Below are positions 42,658 through 51,517 of a stretch of DNA of 64,000 bases, one piece after another. Numbering within the stretch: position 1 is the first letter of the stretch; every line of letters begins with the position of its first letter. The position numbers and the translations under genes are program-made. Source of the DNA: Allopusillimonas sp008369125. GTDB lineage: Bacteria > Pseudomonadota > Gammaproteobacteria > Burkholderiales > Burkholderiaceae_B. The notes beneath the pieces are model-generated. The model saw only the letters and a list, made by a program, of their open reading frames with translations, did no database searches and had not been told where the DNA came from. The DNA lies in assembly GCF_008369125.1 (NCBI RefSeq), contig NZ_VOAY01000001.1:1116001-1180000 (forward strand), given 5' to 3'.

Positions 42658-42703
42658 GTTTATCCCCATAGCTGCGTTATTTTTTCACTAACGTTCTCGC
42701 TTT

Positions 42704-42715
42704 ATTGTATACAAT
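42704..42715. promoter_or_regulatory. GntR-type operator in the gntR/lyase divergent promoter
   Basis: Second exact copy of ATTGTATACAAT, located 46 bp upstream of the lyase ATG and 46 bp upstream of the GntR start, so it can control both directions. Together with the copy at 41927-41938 it defines a small regulon. Confidence 0.8.
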
Positions 42716-42761
42716 CAAAAGAAAATTACTCGACTATTTATACCAATGGAGGTTTACCTTA

Positions 42762-43637
42762 ATGACTGCAGCAGCTAAGCGCCAACGCCTTTCGGCCCGC
42801 CTGGCCCAACCCGGCCTGATTACCGCCCCCGGCATCTTTGACATGATTTCAGCGCGTCTTGCTGACCGCATGGGCTTTGATCTGCTGTACATGACAGGCT
42901 ACGGCACAGTCGCCTCCTACCTGGGCTTGCCCGATGCAGGCCTGGCCACCTATACCGACATGGTCAACCGCGCCACGGCTTTTGCTCAAGGTTCCAACAC
43001 GCCCATCATCGCCGACGGCGACACCGGTTATGGCGGCTTGCTCAACGTTGCACACACCGTACGCGGCTACGAAGCGGGCGGCGTGGCCGGCATACAGCTT
43101 GAAGACCAAGAATTCCCCAAAAAATGCGGTCACACCCCCGGTCGGCGCGTCATCCCGCTAGAAGACATGGTCAAGAAAATACGCGTGGCCTCCGACGCGC
43201 GATCAAGTGCAGACTTTCTCATCATTGCCCGCACCGACGCGCGCACCACGCTGGGCCTGGACGAAGCCATGCGGCGCGCCGAGGCTTACTCAAAAGCCGG
43301 TGCAGACATACTGTTTGTAGAATCGCCAGAGTCTGAAGACGAACTGGCGCACATTGCCAGCACACTTGATAAGCCCGTGCTGGTCAACAACGTGGAAGGC
43401 GGAAGAACCCCCATCTTGCCAAAGTCACGCCTCGAACAACTGGGCTTCAAACTGGCCATCTACCCGGCAACCGGCTTTCTCGCCATGGGCCATGCCCTGG
43501 AGCAGGCCTACACCGCGCTTCAGCAAGACGACACCGACAACGCCCTGAAAGGTCAGCTGTACGAGTTTCAAGACTTCAACAAGCTGGTCGGCTTTGAGAA
43601 GGTGTGGGACTTTGACAAGAAGTGGAACGAGGGCTGA
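42762..43637 (+). CDS. isocitrate lyase / PEP mutase family enzyme (2-methylisocitrate lyase-like)
   Basis: A 291-residue TIM-barrel enzyme. Seen: PIIADGDTGYGG (Asp85/Asp87 bind Mg), GIQLEDQEFPKKCGH with the family K-K-C-G-H motif (120-124), and FLIIARTDAR. Members split C-C bonds next to a carboxylate (methylisocitrate, dimethylmalate, oxaloacetate decarboxylation) or form P-C bonds. The TGGAGG before ATG 42762 supports the start. Divergent from the gntR gene with a shared operator, so it probably works on what DctPQM imports. Exact reaction cannot be settled by eye. Confidence 0.88.
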   Translation: MTAAAKRQRLSARLAQPGLITAPGIFDMISARLADRMGFDLLYMTGYGTVASYLGLPDAGLATYTDMVNRATAFAQGSNTPIIADGDTGYGGLLNVAHTVRGYEAGGVAGIQLEDQEFPKKCGHTPGRRVIPLEDMVKKIRVASDARSSADFLIIARTDARTTLGLDEAMRRAEAYSKAGADILFVESPESEDELAHIASTLDKPVLVNNVEGGRTPILPKSRLEQLGFKLAIYPATGFLAMGHALEQAYTALQQDDTDNALKGQLYEFQDFNKLVGFEKVWDFDKKWNEG

Positions 43638-43651
43638 GATACAGTTAAAGC

Positions 43652-43683
43652 GCAGGCCGGACGGCGAGCCGGCCATAGCCTGC
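43652..43683. other. GC-rich stem-loop after the lyase gene
   Basis: GGCCGG (43655-43660) pairs with CCGGCC (43669-43674), with a further outer GCA/TGC pairing. No T-run, so termination is uncertain. It begins the decayed region to 46.4 kb. Confidence 0.35.
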
Positions 43684-43741
43684 ATCGTTCCCGAACAGCT
43701 TCTCGGGCTATATCGCAAGCAAAGCACGTGCATAGGCAGCA

Positions 43742-44005
43742 GTGCTGGCCAGTGTTCAGGGGCTGTCGATCGAGAAGCTCGGCACGGTGTCGTACCGGCT
43801 GGCATTTATGCTGGCGTGGCTAATGGAGATCGGTGCAGTCGTTACTTTCTCGCGAAAGGACCCGCCCTTGTCCCGCACGCTGGTGCGGATGATTGGTCGC
43901 GAGTTTACCCTCGACGATACCGCTGCCCGCCGTTCACTGGGCTACATAGGAAGAACGTCGCGTAGCCAAGGCTTGGCTACCTTTCATCAAATTGCCGTTA
44001 GTTGA
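43742..44005 (+). pseudogene. C-terminal remnant of an NAD-dependent epimerase / 3-beta-HSD family protein
   Basis: About 85 codons give SYRLAFMLAWLMEIGAV, DPPLSRTLVRMIGREFTLDD and ARRSLGYIGRTSRSQGL, closely matching the last part of atypical SDR epimerases (pattern P-x-L-T-R...T-x-D-D-x-x-A-R-x-x-L-G-Y). The N-terminal Rossmann domain with TGxxGxxG is missing. The frame opens with a GTG but lacks a ribosome site. It is a decayed fragment rather than a functional small protein. Confidence 0.65.
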
Positions 44006-44045
44006 GTGTCTGTTGCGAACTTGTTTTGTACGTACACATCAAGTT

Positions 44046-44336
44046 TCATGGCCGATACTTTTGCTGTGAGCGAGTTGAGAAAGCGTTTTCACGCTCGGCC
44101 AGCACATCATCGAGCGTAGGGGCTGAGAACGGTCGGCTTACCAGCTCTAGGCCAACGGCCGCGTACAGGGCACGAAGCGTCGACAGCGTGCAATCTCCGC
44201 CCGCTTCAATCGTACCAACCGTCTTTCGGCTGACACCGGCGGCTTCTGCAAGCTGGGCTTGCGTCACTTTTTGCTGCTTGCGCGAATCAATAAGCGAACG
44301 AATCAGCGGATCCAATAAAAGATATCTCTCAGTCAT
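44046..44336 (-). CDS. XRE/HipB-like helix-turn-helix protein
   Basis: A 96-residue HTH_XRE protein. Seen: the helix-turn-helix VTQAQLAEAAGVSRKTVGTIEAGGDC (residues about 24-49), followed by LSTLRALYAAVGLELVSRP, a pattern typical of HipB-like antitoxins or small repressors. No HipA-like toxin partner is adjacent. ATG 44336 is chosen (an ATG at 44357 is the alternative). Stands alone in the decayed zone, so it may be an orphan antitoxin or solitary regulator. Confidence 0.8.
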   Translation of the reverse strand: MTERYLLLDPLIRSLIDSRKQQKVTQAQLAEAAGVSRKTVGTIEAGGDCTLSTLRALYAAVGLELVSRPFSAPTLDDVLAERENAFSTRSQQKYRP

Positions 44337-44560
44337 AATGACAATTACACTTCCCATAACTAGGCGTTTAGGCGTAAAAATGTAACGTTTAATACGCTTA
44401 TCTTCGCACTATTTGGGTATGACGTAAACGTGCCATTTAAAATCAAATAAATAAGACTTAGTTAATTGATTTGAATTTCGTTCAATTGATTCTTACAGGG
44501 TGTCTCGCACGCGCTGCTGGAGAATATGCGGCAAATGCGTTAAGCCTTGGGCCCAGGCCG

Positions 44561-44644
44561 GGCAATGATGAGGCAAATATCGCTGCCTACCTTCAGGTCG
44601 TAATGAAAGATGGCGATCCAGCAACACTAGGCCGACCGAGCTGA
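44561..44644 (+). pseudogene. possible remnant of a prophage-type addiction-module antidote protein
   Basis: In one frame about 27 codons read G-N-D-E-A-N-I-A-A-Y-L-Q-V-V-M-K-D-G-D-P, close to the conserved E-x-I-A-x-Y-L-x-x-A-x-x-x-G-D-P block of the small antidote family (COG3636-like), before a stop. No start codon and no HTH domain follow. Weak but specific-looking; could be chance. Confidence 0.35.
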
Positions 44645-44649
44645 CCGCC

Positions 44650-45252
44650 CTATTTTAGGAACAGCATCTTCTTCCAGACCTGCTTGCCGACGATGCTGTG
44701 GGCCACTGTACCGCCTACGTGCAAGATCAGGTAAGCGGGCACCAGCACGTTGCCGATCTGGTGCCAATGTTTAACCACATGCAGCCAACCGAACACCGGA
44801 ATACCCGGCGTAATCGTGAACGCGCTGAGCAGGCCACTGAGGCCCAGCCACAGAAACGCAAGTAGCCCGAGCGCTTCCACGAACCCCGATAGTCCGACGT
44901 GGGCGGGGTGTTCGGGAACACGCAATCGCAGAAGCGAGCGCACGTCATCCACGACCACTTTCAGGCGCGCTGGCGTCCATGGCACCCAGTTTACGAACCG
45001 TACGCTCGCGGGGCCCACGAAGCCCCAAAGAATCCGCGCCAATAGAAACACCGTAAACACAATGCCTACCCAGCGATGCTGGATATACCCAGAATAGACG
45101 GGGTTATCATAATCACTCGCACCTGCCCCGATCCATCCCAAGCCGTCTAGCCATGACCAAACGCCGAACACCGCGAGACCGAGGTGCAGTAGCCGCGTAA
45201 TCACATCGAGCGGCGGTGCCGCAATTGGCGTGGTGCTTGGGGTTTCGGTCAT
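44650..45252 (-). CDS. cytochrome b561-type membrane protein
   Basis: A 200-residue di-haem cytochrome b561 family protein of the inner membrane. Seen: four hydrophobic segments (LLHLGLAVFGVWSWL; WVGIVFTVFLLARILWGFV; SGFVEALGLLAFLWLGLSGLL; VLVPAYLILHVGGTVAHSIV) and His residues in RLLHLG, QHRWVG, VVKHWHQIG and LHVGGTVAH that can ligate two b haems. It presumably passes electrons from quinol to a partner such as a c-type cytochrome, none of which is adjacent. ATG 45252 is preferred (AGGAC before it). Isolated in the decayed zone. Confidence 0.85.
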   Translation of the reverse strand: MTETPSTTPIAAPPLDVITRLLHLGLAVFGVWSWLDGLGWIGAGASDYDNPVYSGYIQHRWVGIVFTVFLLARILWGFVGPASVRFVNWVPWTPARLKVVVDDVRSLLRLRVPEHPAHVGLSGFVEALGLLAFLWLGLSGLLSAFTITPGIPVFGWLHVVKHWHQIGNVLVPAYLILHVGGTVAHSIVGKQVWKKMLFLK

Positions 45253-45330
45253 GGTCGTCGTCCTGCCGGTATGTGCTTCCATCGCAAGAATAACCAATCC
45301 CGCCAAACAAGTCGGTTCGATACCGCACAC

Positions 45331-45667
45331 TACAAGTAGATAATGGACTTCAATTGGCCAAGATCAGCCAGTGGAAAAATGTAGTAAAAGCAGTCCCCTT
45401 ATGGTCAATTTGGCTCGGGTTGCATGAGCACCAGTCAAACAGTCATCGCAATGCTCTCGACCGAGCCGTCGAACTGACGTCAACACACCCGCGGGTTTAT
45501 AGTAAGCTTTAATCCTCAACTGATTTAGTGTGGTGTATTTCGCTGAAACAGCTGACTGAAGACTTGCTTCGCGGCGCTTAGCCAGCCGAAAACGGGATTC
45601 TTGTACTAACGTTGTAAACTGCCATAAACCGTTTCGCCCCTGTCTGCATATTCAAAGGAATCAAAAT
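45331..45667. other. intergenic region, no gene recognised
   Basis: Holds only short noise frames. It probably contains promoters for the cytochrome b561 (-) and the 24-aa peptide gene (+), but I cannot define them. Confidence 0.35.
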
Positions 45668-45742
45668 ATGAATAGAATCATCTGGCTCGTTGGCCTTATC
45701 GTTATTATCTTGTTTATCTTGGGATTCTTGGGCTTACGCTAA
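45668..45742 (+). CDS. 24-residue single-pass membrane peptide
   Basis: A very short gene with ATG at 45668 and TAA at 45740-45742. AAAGGA (45654-45659) lies eight bases before the start. The peptide begins MNRIIWLVG, continues as an uninterrupted Ile/Leu/Val/Phe stretch and ends GFLGLR, so it is a single transmembrane helix with N-terminal polar anchor and C-terminal Arg. Small peptides of this look occur in proteobacteria as membrane stress or accessory subunits; no partner is evident. A strong ribosome site and full hydrophobicity support reality. Confidence 0.6.
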   Translation: MNRIIWLVGLIVIILFILGFLGLR

Positions 45743-45833
45743 ATTATAAAGGCGTCAAGTTTAGCGTAACACTGCTAGTACCCGAAGTGAAGCAGCCGTG
45801 TTTATCAGGCTGTACAACGGATCGGGCAACAGG

Positions 45834-46044
45834 ACTAGGTGCCCGATACGGACAGTCGGCCGTCAAGTCGGCGTCGTGTTCTGAAGCGCGACTGGGCGCT
45901 GATACCGTATTCGGCACACCATTTATAAAGGCTCGCACTGCTTATCCCGTGCTCGCGGCACAACTCGAGGATGGCAGTGCCCGCCTCAGCCTGCTTCAAA
46001 ATGGCAATGATCTGGCTATCCGTAAATCGTGACGTCGTCGTGCA
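45834..46044 (-). pseudogene. IS3-family transposase OrfA remnant
   Basis: On the minus strand, from about 46044 down, codons give RFTDSQIIAILKQAEAG, ELCREHGISSASLYKW and C-A-E-Y-G, the start of OrfA from the IS3 family (IS51/IS407-like groups: R-F-T-D-S-Q-I...ELCREHGIS). After residue about 55 the reading turns to nonsense and stops. There is no OrfB and no clear inverted repeats nearby. It marks a former insertion in the decayed zone. Confidence 0.75.
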
Positions 46045-46447
46045 AAATTTCCTCTGAGACCGCTTTTAGAAAACTCTACTTCAACGACCGTTAATTTACG
46101 GGAGAGTTACCAACCCACCGCTGCTACGCGAGTAGACGGTAGATGCGCGCAGCCGGCCCGGTGCCACGTTCAAAAAACAGAGAAAACGGCCACTCGCTTC
46201 GAAGCTATCTGGCGGCGCCCTCAATACCATGCGGCAATCTGGTTGCTGACACCGTCGATCGTCGTTGGCTAGCCCTTGCCTGATTCCTCCAGCCCCTCAA
46301 CAAAATTATCAGCTTGCCGCTGATCGAGCCTCGTCCCAACAAACACACTCCCCTTAAATATATTTACTTGAACACACCGTTTGATTATATTGACGAACAA
46401 TCGACAAAATGATCACAGATCGTAGACAAGATTAGGGGACGAACACC
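46045..46447. other. intergenic region, no gene recognised
   Basis: Four hundred bases after the IS remnant, low in coding potential. It likely includes the promoter for the wHTH regulator at 46448 (AT-rich stretch about 46350-46400). I see no transposon ends or repeats. Confidence 0.35.
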
Positions 46448-47071
46448 ATGGGCACGAAGAAAAACCCCAAAAAGGCCGATGCGGCATCGTGCGACGCCAC
46501 AAATAATGACGATACTGCTGCACTGGCTGTCAGCAGCTTGCCTCAATATCTGCATTCCGTACCGTCGTCCATTGGCCCCATTGTTTCCTCTGCGCATTTG
46601 GCTGAGGGCGGCTCGCCTGCCCTCTCTGAGGTTGAATATGGTTTGATCCTGGCGTCCCACGCATTTTCCCGCTGGACGGTACGCTGCATGGCCGCCGCAG
46701 GCCTGCCCGGCCTCTCCCCCATTGAAGTGCTAATCCTTCACGCCATCCGCCATCGCGGGCGTGAAAAAAAGTTGGCTGATATTTGCCTTGTTCTTGATAT
46801 AGAAGACACGCATATTGCCAACTACGCCCTGCGCAAGCTTGAAAAAGCCGGGCTGCTAACTACCGGCAAAGCATCAAAAGAAAAAACAGTCTGCATTACC
46901 GATAAAGGGGCTGAGGCCTGCGCCAATTACGCGCGTATACGCGAACGCCTGCTGGTTGACGCAACATCCCATGCCCGCCCTTCAGAAGACGCCTTGTCAG
47001 AAGTTGCGGCCCTGCTGCGGTTTATGTCAGGTGCTTTCAATCAGGCAGCCCGCTCTGCCGTTACCCTATGA
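46448..47071 (+). CDS. winged-helix (MarR-like) DNA-binding regulator
   Basis: A 207-residue protein with a basic, low-complexity N-terminus (TKKNPKKADAAS) and then a winged-helix core: LSEVEYGLILASHAFSRW, LSPIEVLILHAIRHRGREKKLADICLVLDIEDTHIANYALRKLEKAGLL, and the wing TTGKASKEKTVCITDKGAEA. Best matched to MarR-like regulators. Its stop overlaps the ABC ATPase start by 4 bp (ATGA), so it is co-transcribed with the importer and probably regulates it. Ligand unknown. Confidence 0.82.
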   Translation: MGTKKNPKKADAASCDATNNDDTAALAVSSLPQYLHSVPSSIGPIVSSAHLAEGGSPALSEVEYGLILASHAFSRWTVRCMAAAGLPGLSPIEVLILHAIRHRGREKKLADICLVLDIEDTHIANYALRKLEKAGLLTTGKASKEKTVCITDKGAEACANYARIRERLLVDATSHARPSEDALSEVAALLRFMSGAFNQAARSAVTL

Positions 47072-48933
47072 AGACCACAGAATTGAACAACACGCAGTCC
47101 AGCCCCAACGATCCTCTCCAGCAGCTCCTGGAAGTCGATAACTTATCCGTCACGTTCGGCAGTGCCCGGGTGGTTGAAAACCTAAGTTTTTCCGTAAAGG
47201 CAGGCCGCACACTGGCCATTGTGGGCGAGTCGGGTTCGGGTAAATCCATCACCTCGTTATCCGTCATGCGACTGGCCGACATGATGGGAGCACAATTTCC
47301 TACCGGCAAAATCCTGTTTGCTGGCGCGCAAGGCAAACTCGACCTGCTTCGCGCCGAGCAGAAAACCATGCGTCGCATTCGTGGCAAAGAAATTGCCATG
47401 ATTTTCCAGGAGCCCATGACCTCGCTGAACCCCGTGTTCACCATCGGTGACCAGATCGCCGAAGTGCTAACGCTGCATGAGGGCATGAGTAAAAAAGCTG
47501 CGTTACAAGAAGGCCAGCGCCTGCTCGAAATGGTCCGCCTGCCTGACGCTCACGGCATGCTGGGCCGTTACCCGCATCAGCTTTCAGGTGGAATGCGTCA
47601 ACGCGTCATGATTGCCATCGCCCTGGCGTGCCGTCCAAAACTACTTATTGCCGACGAACCCACAACCGCGCTCGACGTAACCATTCAAGCGCAAATTCTG
47701 CACATCATCCGCGATCTGCAAAAAGAACTGCAGATGGCCGTCATCTTCATTACCCATGACATGGGTGTTGTCGCCGAAATGGCGGATGACGTAGTGGTAA
47801 TGTGGAAAGGCAAAAAGGTTGAAGAAGGTTCGGTGCGCCAAATCTTCGCTGACCCCCAGCATGCGTATACCAAGATCTTGCTTTCGGCTGTACCAAAGCT
47901 GGGCAGCATGACAGGCGAAGCCTTCCCCATACGCATGCCAGTTACCGTTCTACAAGACGACAAGCCCATTGTGATGGGTGAAACCCGAATTCAGGACACG
48001 GCCCGCCTTAATGAGCCGCCGCTGCTGTCGGTGAACAACCTGTCTGTGCGCTTTAACATCAAGAAGAACATGTTTGGACGGGTTACGCATGTGTGTAACG
48101 CGGTCTCCCAGGTTAGCTTTGACATCTACCCGGGCGAAACACTGGCACTGGTGGGTGAGTCGGGTTCGGGCAAATCAACCATTGGCCGCACCATTCAGCA
48201 ATTGCAAGACCCGCTTTCCGGCGATATACGTTTTAACGGTAAAGCATTTTCAGACATGAACGCGGCAGAGCGCTTCCGCATGCGCCAAGAGGTACAGTAC
48301 ATTTTTCAAGACCCGTTCGCCTCGCTGGACCCGCGCAAAACCATGCGCTTTTCTATTGCCGAACCCATACGCACACATGGTCTCATCCTGGATGAAGCCG
48401 CCATTACCCGGCGTGTTGATGAACTGCTGGAACGCGTAGGGCTAAGCTCGGCGGTGGCCGACCGCTATCCGCATGAGTTTTCTGGGGGGCAGCGCCAGCG
48501 TGTTTGTATTGCCCGCGCGCTTGCCTCAAACCCCAAACTAATTATTGCCGATGAAGCGCTTTCTGCGCTCGACGTTTCCATTCAGGCGCAAGTCATTAAC
48601 TTGCTTATGGACTTGCAAGAAGAACACGGCCTGGCCTATCTGTTTATCAGCCACGACATGGCTGTAGTAGAAAAAATAAGCCATCGTGTAGCCGTGTTGT
48701 ATCTTGGCCAGATTATGGAGCTGGGTTCACGCCGTCAGGTTTTTGAAACACCCTCGCATGACTACACCCGCCGTCTGCTGTCTGCCGTGCCGGTCGCAGA
48801 CCCTCTGGCACGCGGTGAGCGGCTTTTGCTGGAAGGCGAAATACCCAACACCACACAACGTATAGAAGACAAGCCGGCCATTTGGCAATATAAAGAGATC
48901 GCCCAAGGACACTTCGTCGCACAAAGCGCCTAA
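47068..48933 (+). CDS. fused double-ATPase of peptide-type ABC transporter (GsiA/DppDF-like)
   Basis: A 621-residue protein made of two ATPase domains (like glutathione importer GsiA or a DppD-DppF fusion). First domain: Walker A GESGSGKS near residue 54, LSGGMRQRVMIA signature, ADEPTTALD Walker B, and switch FITHDMGVVAE. Second domain: GESGSGKST near 366, FSGGQRQRVCIARA, ADEALSALD, FISHDMAVVE, ending with a C-terminal oligopeptide-transporter tail. All motifs intact. It is followed by receptor and two permeases: regulator, ATPase, receptor, permease, permease, peptidase. Substrate is likely a short peptide. Confidence 0.94.
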   Translation: MKTTELNNTQSSPNDPLQQLLEVDNLSVTFGSARVVENLSFSVKAGRTLAIVGESGSGKSITSLSVMRLADMMGAQFPTGKILFAGAQGKLDLLRAEQKTMRRIRGKEIAMIFQEPMTSLNPVFTIGDQIAEVLTLHEGMSKKAALQEGQRLLEMVRLPDAHGMLGRYPHQLSGGMRQRVMIAIALACRPKLLIADEPTTALDVTIQAQILHIIRDLQKELQMAVIFITHDMGVVAEMADDVVVMWKGKKVEEGSVRQIFADPQHAYTKILLSAVPKLGSMTGEAFPIRMPVTVLQDDKPIVMGETRIQDTARLNEPPLLSVNNLSVRFNIKKNMFGRVTHVCNAVSQVSFDIYPGETLALVGESGSGKSTIGRTIQQLQDPLSGDIRFNGKAFSDMNAAERFRMRQEVQYIFQDPFASLDPRKTMRFSIAEPIRTHGLILDEAAITRRVDELLERVGLSSAVADRYPHEFSGGQRQRVCIARALASNPKLIIADEALSALDVSIQAQVINLLMDLQEEHGLAYLFISHDMAVVEKISHRVAVLYLGQIMELGSRRQVFETPSHDYTRRLLSAVPVADPLARGERLLLEGEIPNTTQRIEDKPAIWQYKEIAQGHFVAQSA

Positions 48934-48978
48934 CACCCACCCATCCTGTTTCAGTTTTACATTAAGGGGAAAGAGCAA

Positions 48979-50514
48979 ATGAAGATCAAACCACTTATCA
49001 GTGCCTTGGCCTTAAGTGCCACCGCATTGTCCGTTGCAGCGCTTACTGCCACCCCCGCGCTGGCGGCCGGCAAATTAACCGTTTCCTCGCCGCAAGACCC
49101 GGGCAGCTGGGACCCTATCGATACATTTCTCATCAACTGGGCCTCTGTCGCCACCAATATCTATGACGGCCTGGTCTATCGTGGCCCCGATCTAAAAATT
49201 GTGCCCGCTCTGGCCACCTCTTGGGAAGAACTGGACGACGGCAAGCGCATCCGCTTTCATCTGCGTGAAAACGTAAAGTTTCATGATGGCGAGCCTTTTA
49301 ACGCGGAAGCCGTTAAATTTACTTTTGAACGTTTGCTGGGCGATGAAGGCGCCAAAGGCCCGCAACGCTCTAATTACGTATCTATAGACAAGGTTGAAGT
49401 TATCGACGACAACACCGTTGATTTTCACCTGAAGAATAACGATCCGGTGCTTATTACCAAGCTTGCCGGCTACGGTGCCATGATTGTGCCGCCAAAATAC
49501 ATTAAAGAAAAAGGCGATGAGTACTTCAATTCTCACCCCGTCGGTACCGGCCCATTCAAATTCGTAAGCTACAAGCCTAAAGTGGGCATTCAGCTCGCAG
49601 CGTTTGCTGACCATTGGGGCGGCGCGCCCAAGCTGTCCGAACTCGACTACCGCTTTATCTCAGAACCTTCCACCGCTGTGGCAGAGTTGCAGGCAGGCCG
49701 CGTTGACCTGGTCATTCCGCCCACCATCCCCATCGGCATGATCCCCACCATTGAAGCCGACCCTAAACTGGCCCTCGTTACCACCGCAGGGCCAACCGTT
49801 TACGCGCTACGTTACAACACGCGTGACGGCATCACGGCTGATGAGCGCGTGCGCAAGGCCTTGATTTTGGGTGTTGATCGCGACACCATTATCAAGTCAA
49901 TTCTTGGCGGTCAGGCAGAGCCTATTGCCAGCTTTCAAAGCGCCCTCTCCTTTGGCTACGATTCAAGCATGAAGCCGCTGCCGTTTGACCCTGCAGCTGC
50001 CAAAAAGCTGCTGGCCGAAGCCGGTGTTAAACAAGGTTCCACCGTACAGATCGACATTCGCGGCAATGACGCCACCTTCAACGAAGTGGTTCAGGCCGTT
50101 TCTAGTTATCTGGGCATGATCGGCATCAATGCCACGATCAAACCATATGAAACCAATGTACTGCTCAATGACATCATCCCGCAGGGTAAAACCGGCGCGA
50201 TGTTCCAGCAATCATGGGGCGGCTGGACATTTGATTACGACAACACCGCTTACTCCATGTACCACTCCGGTGAAAAATGGAACCCGTATGACAATGACCC
50301 CAAGATGGATAAGCTGCTGGAATCCCAGCGTTCGATTACCGATCGCCCCAAACGCGAAAAAATTCTTCAGGAAATTGCCCATTACGCCGCCGACCGTGCC
50401 CTGGAAATGCCGCTTTACAACCTTAAAGCGATTTACGGCATCAACAAGCGCGTGAAAAACTTCGTACCAGCACCTGACAACCGCTTGCGGCTGAACGAAG
50501 TAACTGTTGACTAA
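48979..50514 (+). CDS. peptide ABC transporter periplasmic receptor (SBP family 5)
   Basis: A 511-residue family 5 receptor (DppA/GsiB type). Seen: signal peptide (SALALSATALSVAALTATPALA then AG), GKLTVSSPQDPGSWDPIDTF, RFHLRENVKFHDGEPFNAEAVKFTFERLL (the SBP5 signature region), HPVGTGPFKF and DRDTIIKSILGGQA. AAGGGGAAAG lies ahead of the ATG. Delivers ligand to the permeases at 50591-52375. A hairpin follows in the intergenic space. Confidence 0.94.
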   Translation: MKIKPLISALALSATALSVAALTATPALAAGKLTVSSPQDPGSWDPIDTFLINWASVATNIYDGLVYRGPDLKIVPALATSWEELDDGKRIRFHLRENVKFHDGEPFNAEAVKFTFERLLGDEGAKGPQRSNYVSIDKVEVIDDNTVDFHLKNNDPVLITKLAGYGAMIVPPKYIKEKGDEYFNSHPVGTGPFKFVSYKPKVGIQLAAFADHWGGAPKLSELDYRFISEPSTAVAELQAGRVDLVIPPTIPIGMIPTIEADPKLALVTTAGPTVYALRYNTRDGITADERVRKALILGVDRDTIIKSILGGQAEPIASFQSALSFGYDSSMKPLPFDPAAAKKLLAEAGVKQGSTVQIDIRGNDATFNEVVQAVSSYLGMIGINATIKPYETNVLLNDIIPQGKTGAMFQQSWGGWTFDYDNTAYSMYHSGEKWNPYDNDPKMDKLLESQRSITDRPKREKILQEIAHYAADRALEMPLYNLKAIYGINKRVKNFVPAPDNRLRLNEVTVD

Positions 50515-50523
50515 GTAGCGTCA

Positions 50524-50551
50524 TACCGCGCTGGCATAGGCTGGCGCGGTA
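50524..50551. promoter_or_regulatory. intercistronic stem-loop after the peptide receptor gene
   Basis: TACCGCGC (50524-50531) pairs with GCGCGGTA (50544-50551), loop 12. No T-run. Likely an mRNA processing or stabilising element that raises receptor over permease, in the same place as those behind dctP and the receptor at 62400. Confidence 0.6.
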
Positions 50552-50590
50552 ATTTCACCATCGCGCATCTATTGCTGAAGGACAGAAGAC

Positions 50591-51514
50591 TTGACCGGGT
50601 TTCTGATCAAACGAATTTTACAAGCCATCTTTGTCATTATTGTGGTGACATTGACGGTTGCTTTTGCAATCCGGCTAACCGGCGACCCCGCCCTCATGCT
50701 AACGCAAGGTGCTGGCAGCGTAACCGAGGCTGATCTTGTACGCATACGCGAAGGCCTGGGGCTAAACCAACCCTTTCTCGTGCAATACCTCAGTTTTATC
50801 AAGGGCATATTCACGCTAGACTTTGGGCGCAGCTTTCTTGGTGGTACGCAGGTTTCACTGCTGATCAAAGACGCATTGCCCGCCACACTGATGTTGGCCT
50901 TTGCCTCGATGGCGGTGTCCATTGTGTTGTCGATTCCGCTAGGCATTAAGGCAGCCGTGTCGCGTGGGAAATGGTCAGATCAACTGATCCGTATCGTTTC
51001 CTTGGTGGGCTTGTCTTTCCCTAATTTCTGGCTGGGCACCATGTTGGTGCTCATTTTTGCCATTAGCCTGCAATGGCTGCCACCCAGCGGCATGAGCGGC
51101 TTTACCAGCTTTATTATGCCTGCGGCAACCATGGGCATCATCCTAACAGCCACCAATGTACGGCTGGTGCGCACAGCGATGCTCGAAACCCTGCAATCGC
51201 AATACATCATGGTTGCGCGTGCCAAGGGCTTAAGCGAAAACACCGTGCTGTATAAGCATGCCCTGCGCAACTGCGCCATTCCACTCATCACGTATTTTGG
51301 CCTGCAGTTTGGCGGCCTGCTGGGCGGTGTGGTGGTTATTGAGCGTGTATTTAACTGGCCGGGAATGGGCACACTGGCCTTTGATGCCGTATCGGGTCGT
51401 GATTACCCGGTGCTTCAGGCAACCATCACCGTGCTGTCGCTGTTAATTGTTAGCGTCAACCTTCTGGTCGATATTGCCTACGGCCTTATCGACCCTCGTA
51501 TCCGCACGGAGTAG
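50591..51514 (+). CDS. peptide ABC transporter permease 1 (DppB/GsiC-like)
   Basis: A 307-residue permease with about six transmembrane segments, first IKRILQAIFVIIVVTLTVAF, and the DppB signature near GLSENTVLYKHALRNCAIPLITYFGLQ. Start codon is TTG at 50591 with AAGGAC eight bases before it; no better start lies nearby. Forms the channel with permease 2. Confidence 0.92.
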   Translation: MTGFLIKRILQAIFVIIVVTLTVAFAIRLTGDPALMLTQGAGSVTEADLVRIREGLGLNQPFLVQYLSFIKGIFTLDFGRSFLGGTQVSLLIKDALPATLMLAFASMAVSIVLSIPLGIKAAVSRGKWSDQLIRIVSLVGLSFPNFWLGTMLVLIFAISLQWLPPSGMSGFTSFIMPAATMGIILTATNVRLVRTAMLETLQSQYIMVARAKGLSENTVLYKHALRNCAIPLITYFGLQFGGLLGGVVVIERVFNWPGMGTLAFDAVSGRDYPVLQATITVLSLLIVSVNLLVDIAYGLIDPRIRTE

Positions 51515-51517
51515 ACC

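Noticed and set aside
45787..46032. Plus-strand open frame in the decayed zone
   Set aside because: It is the antisense of the IS3 OrfA remnant, which has a much better family match.
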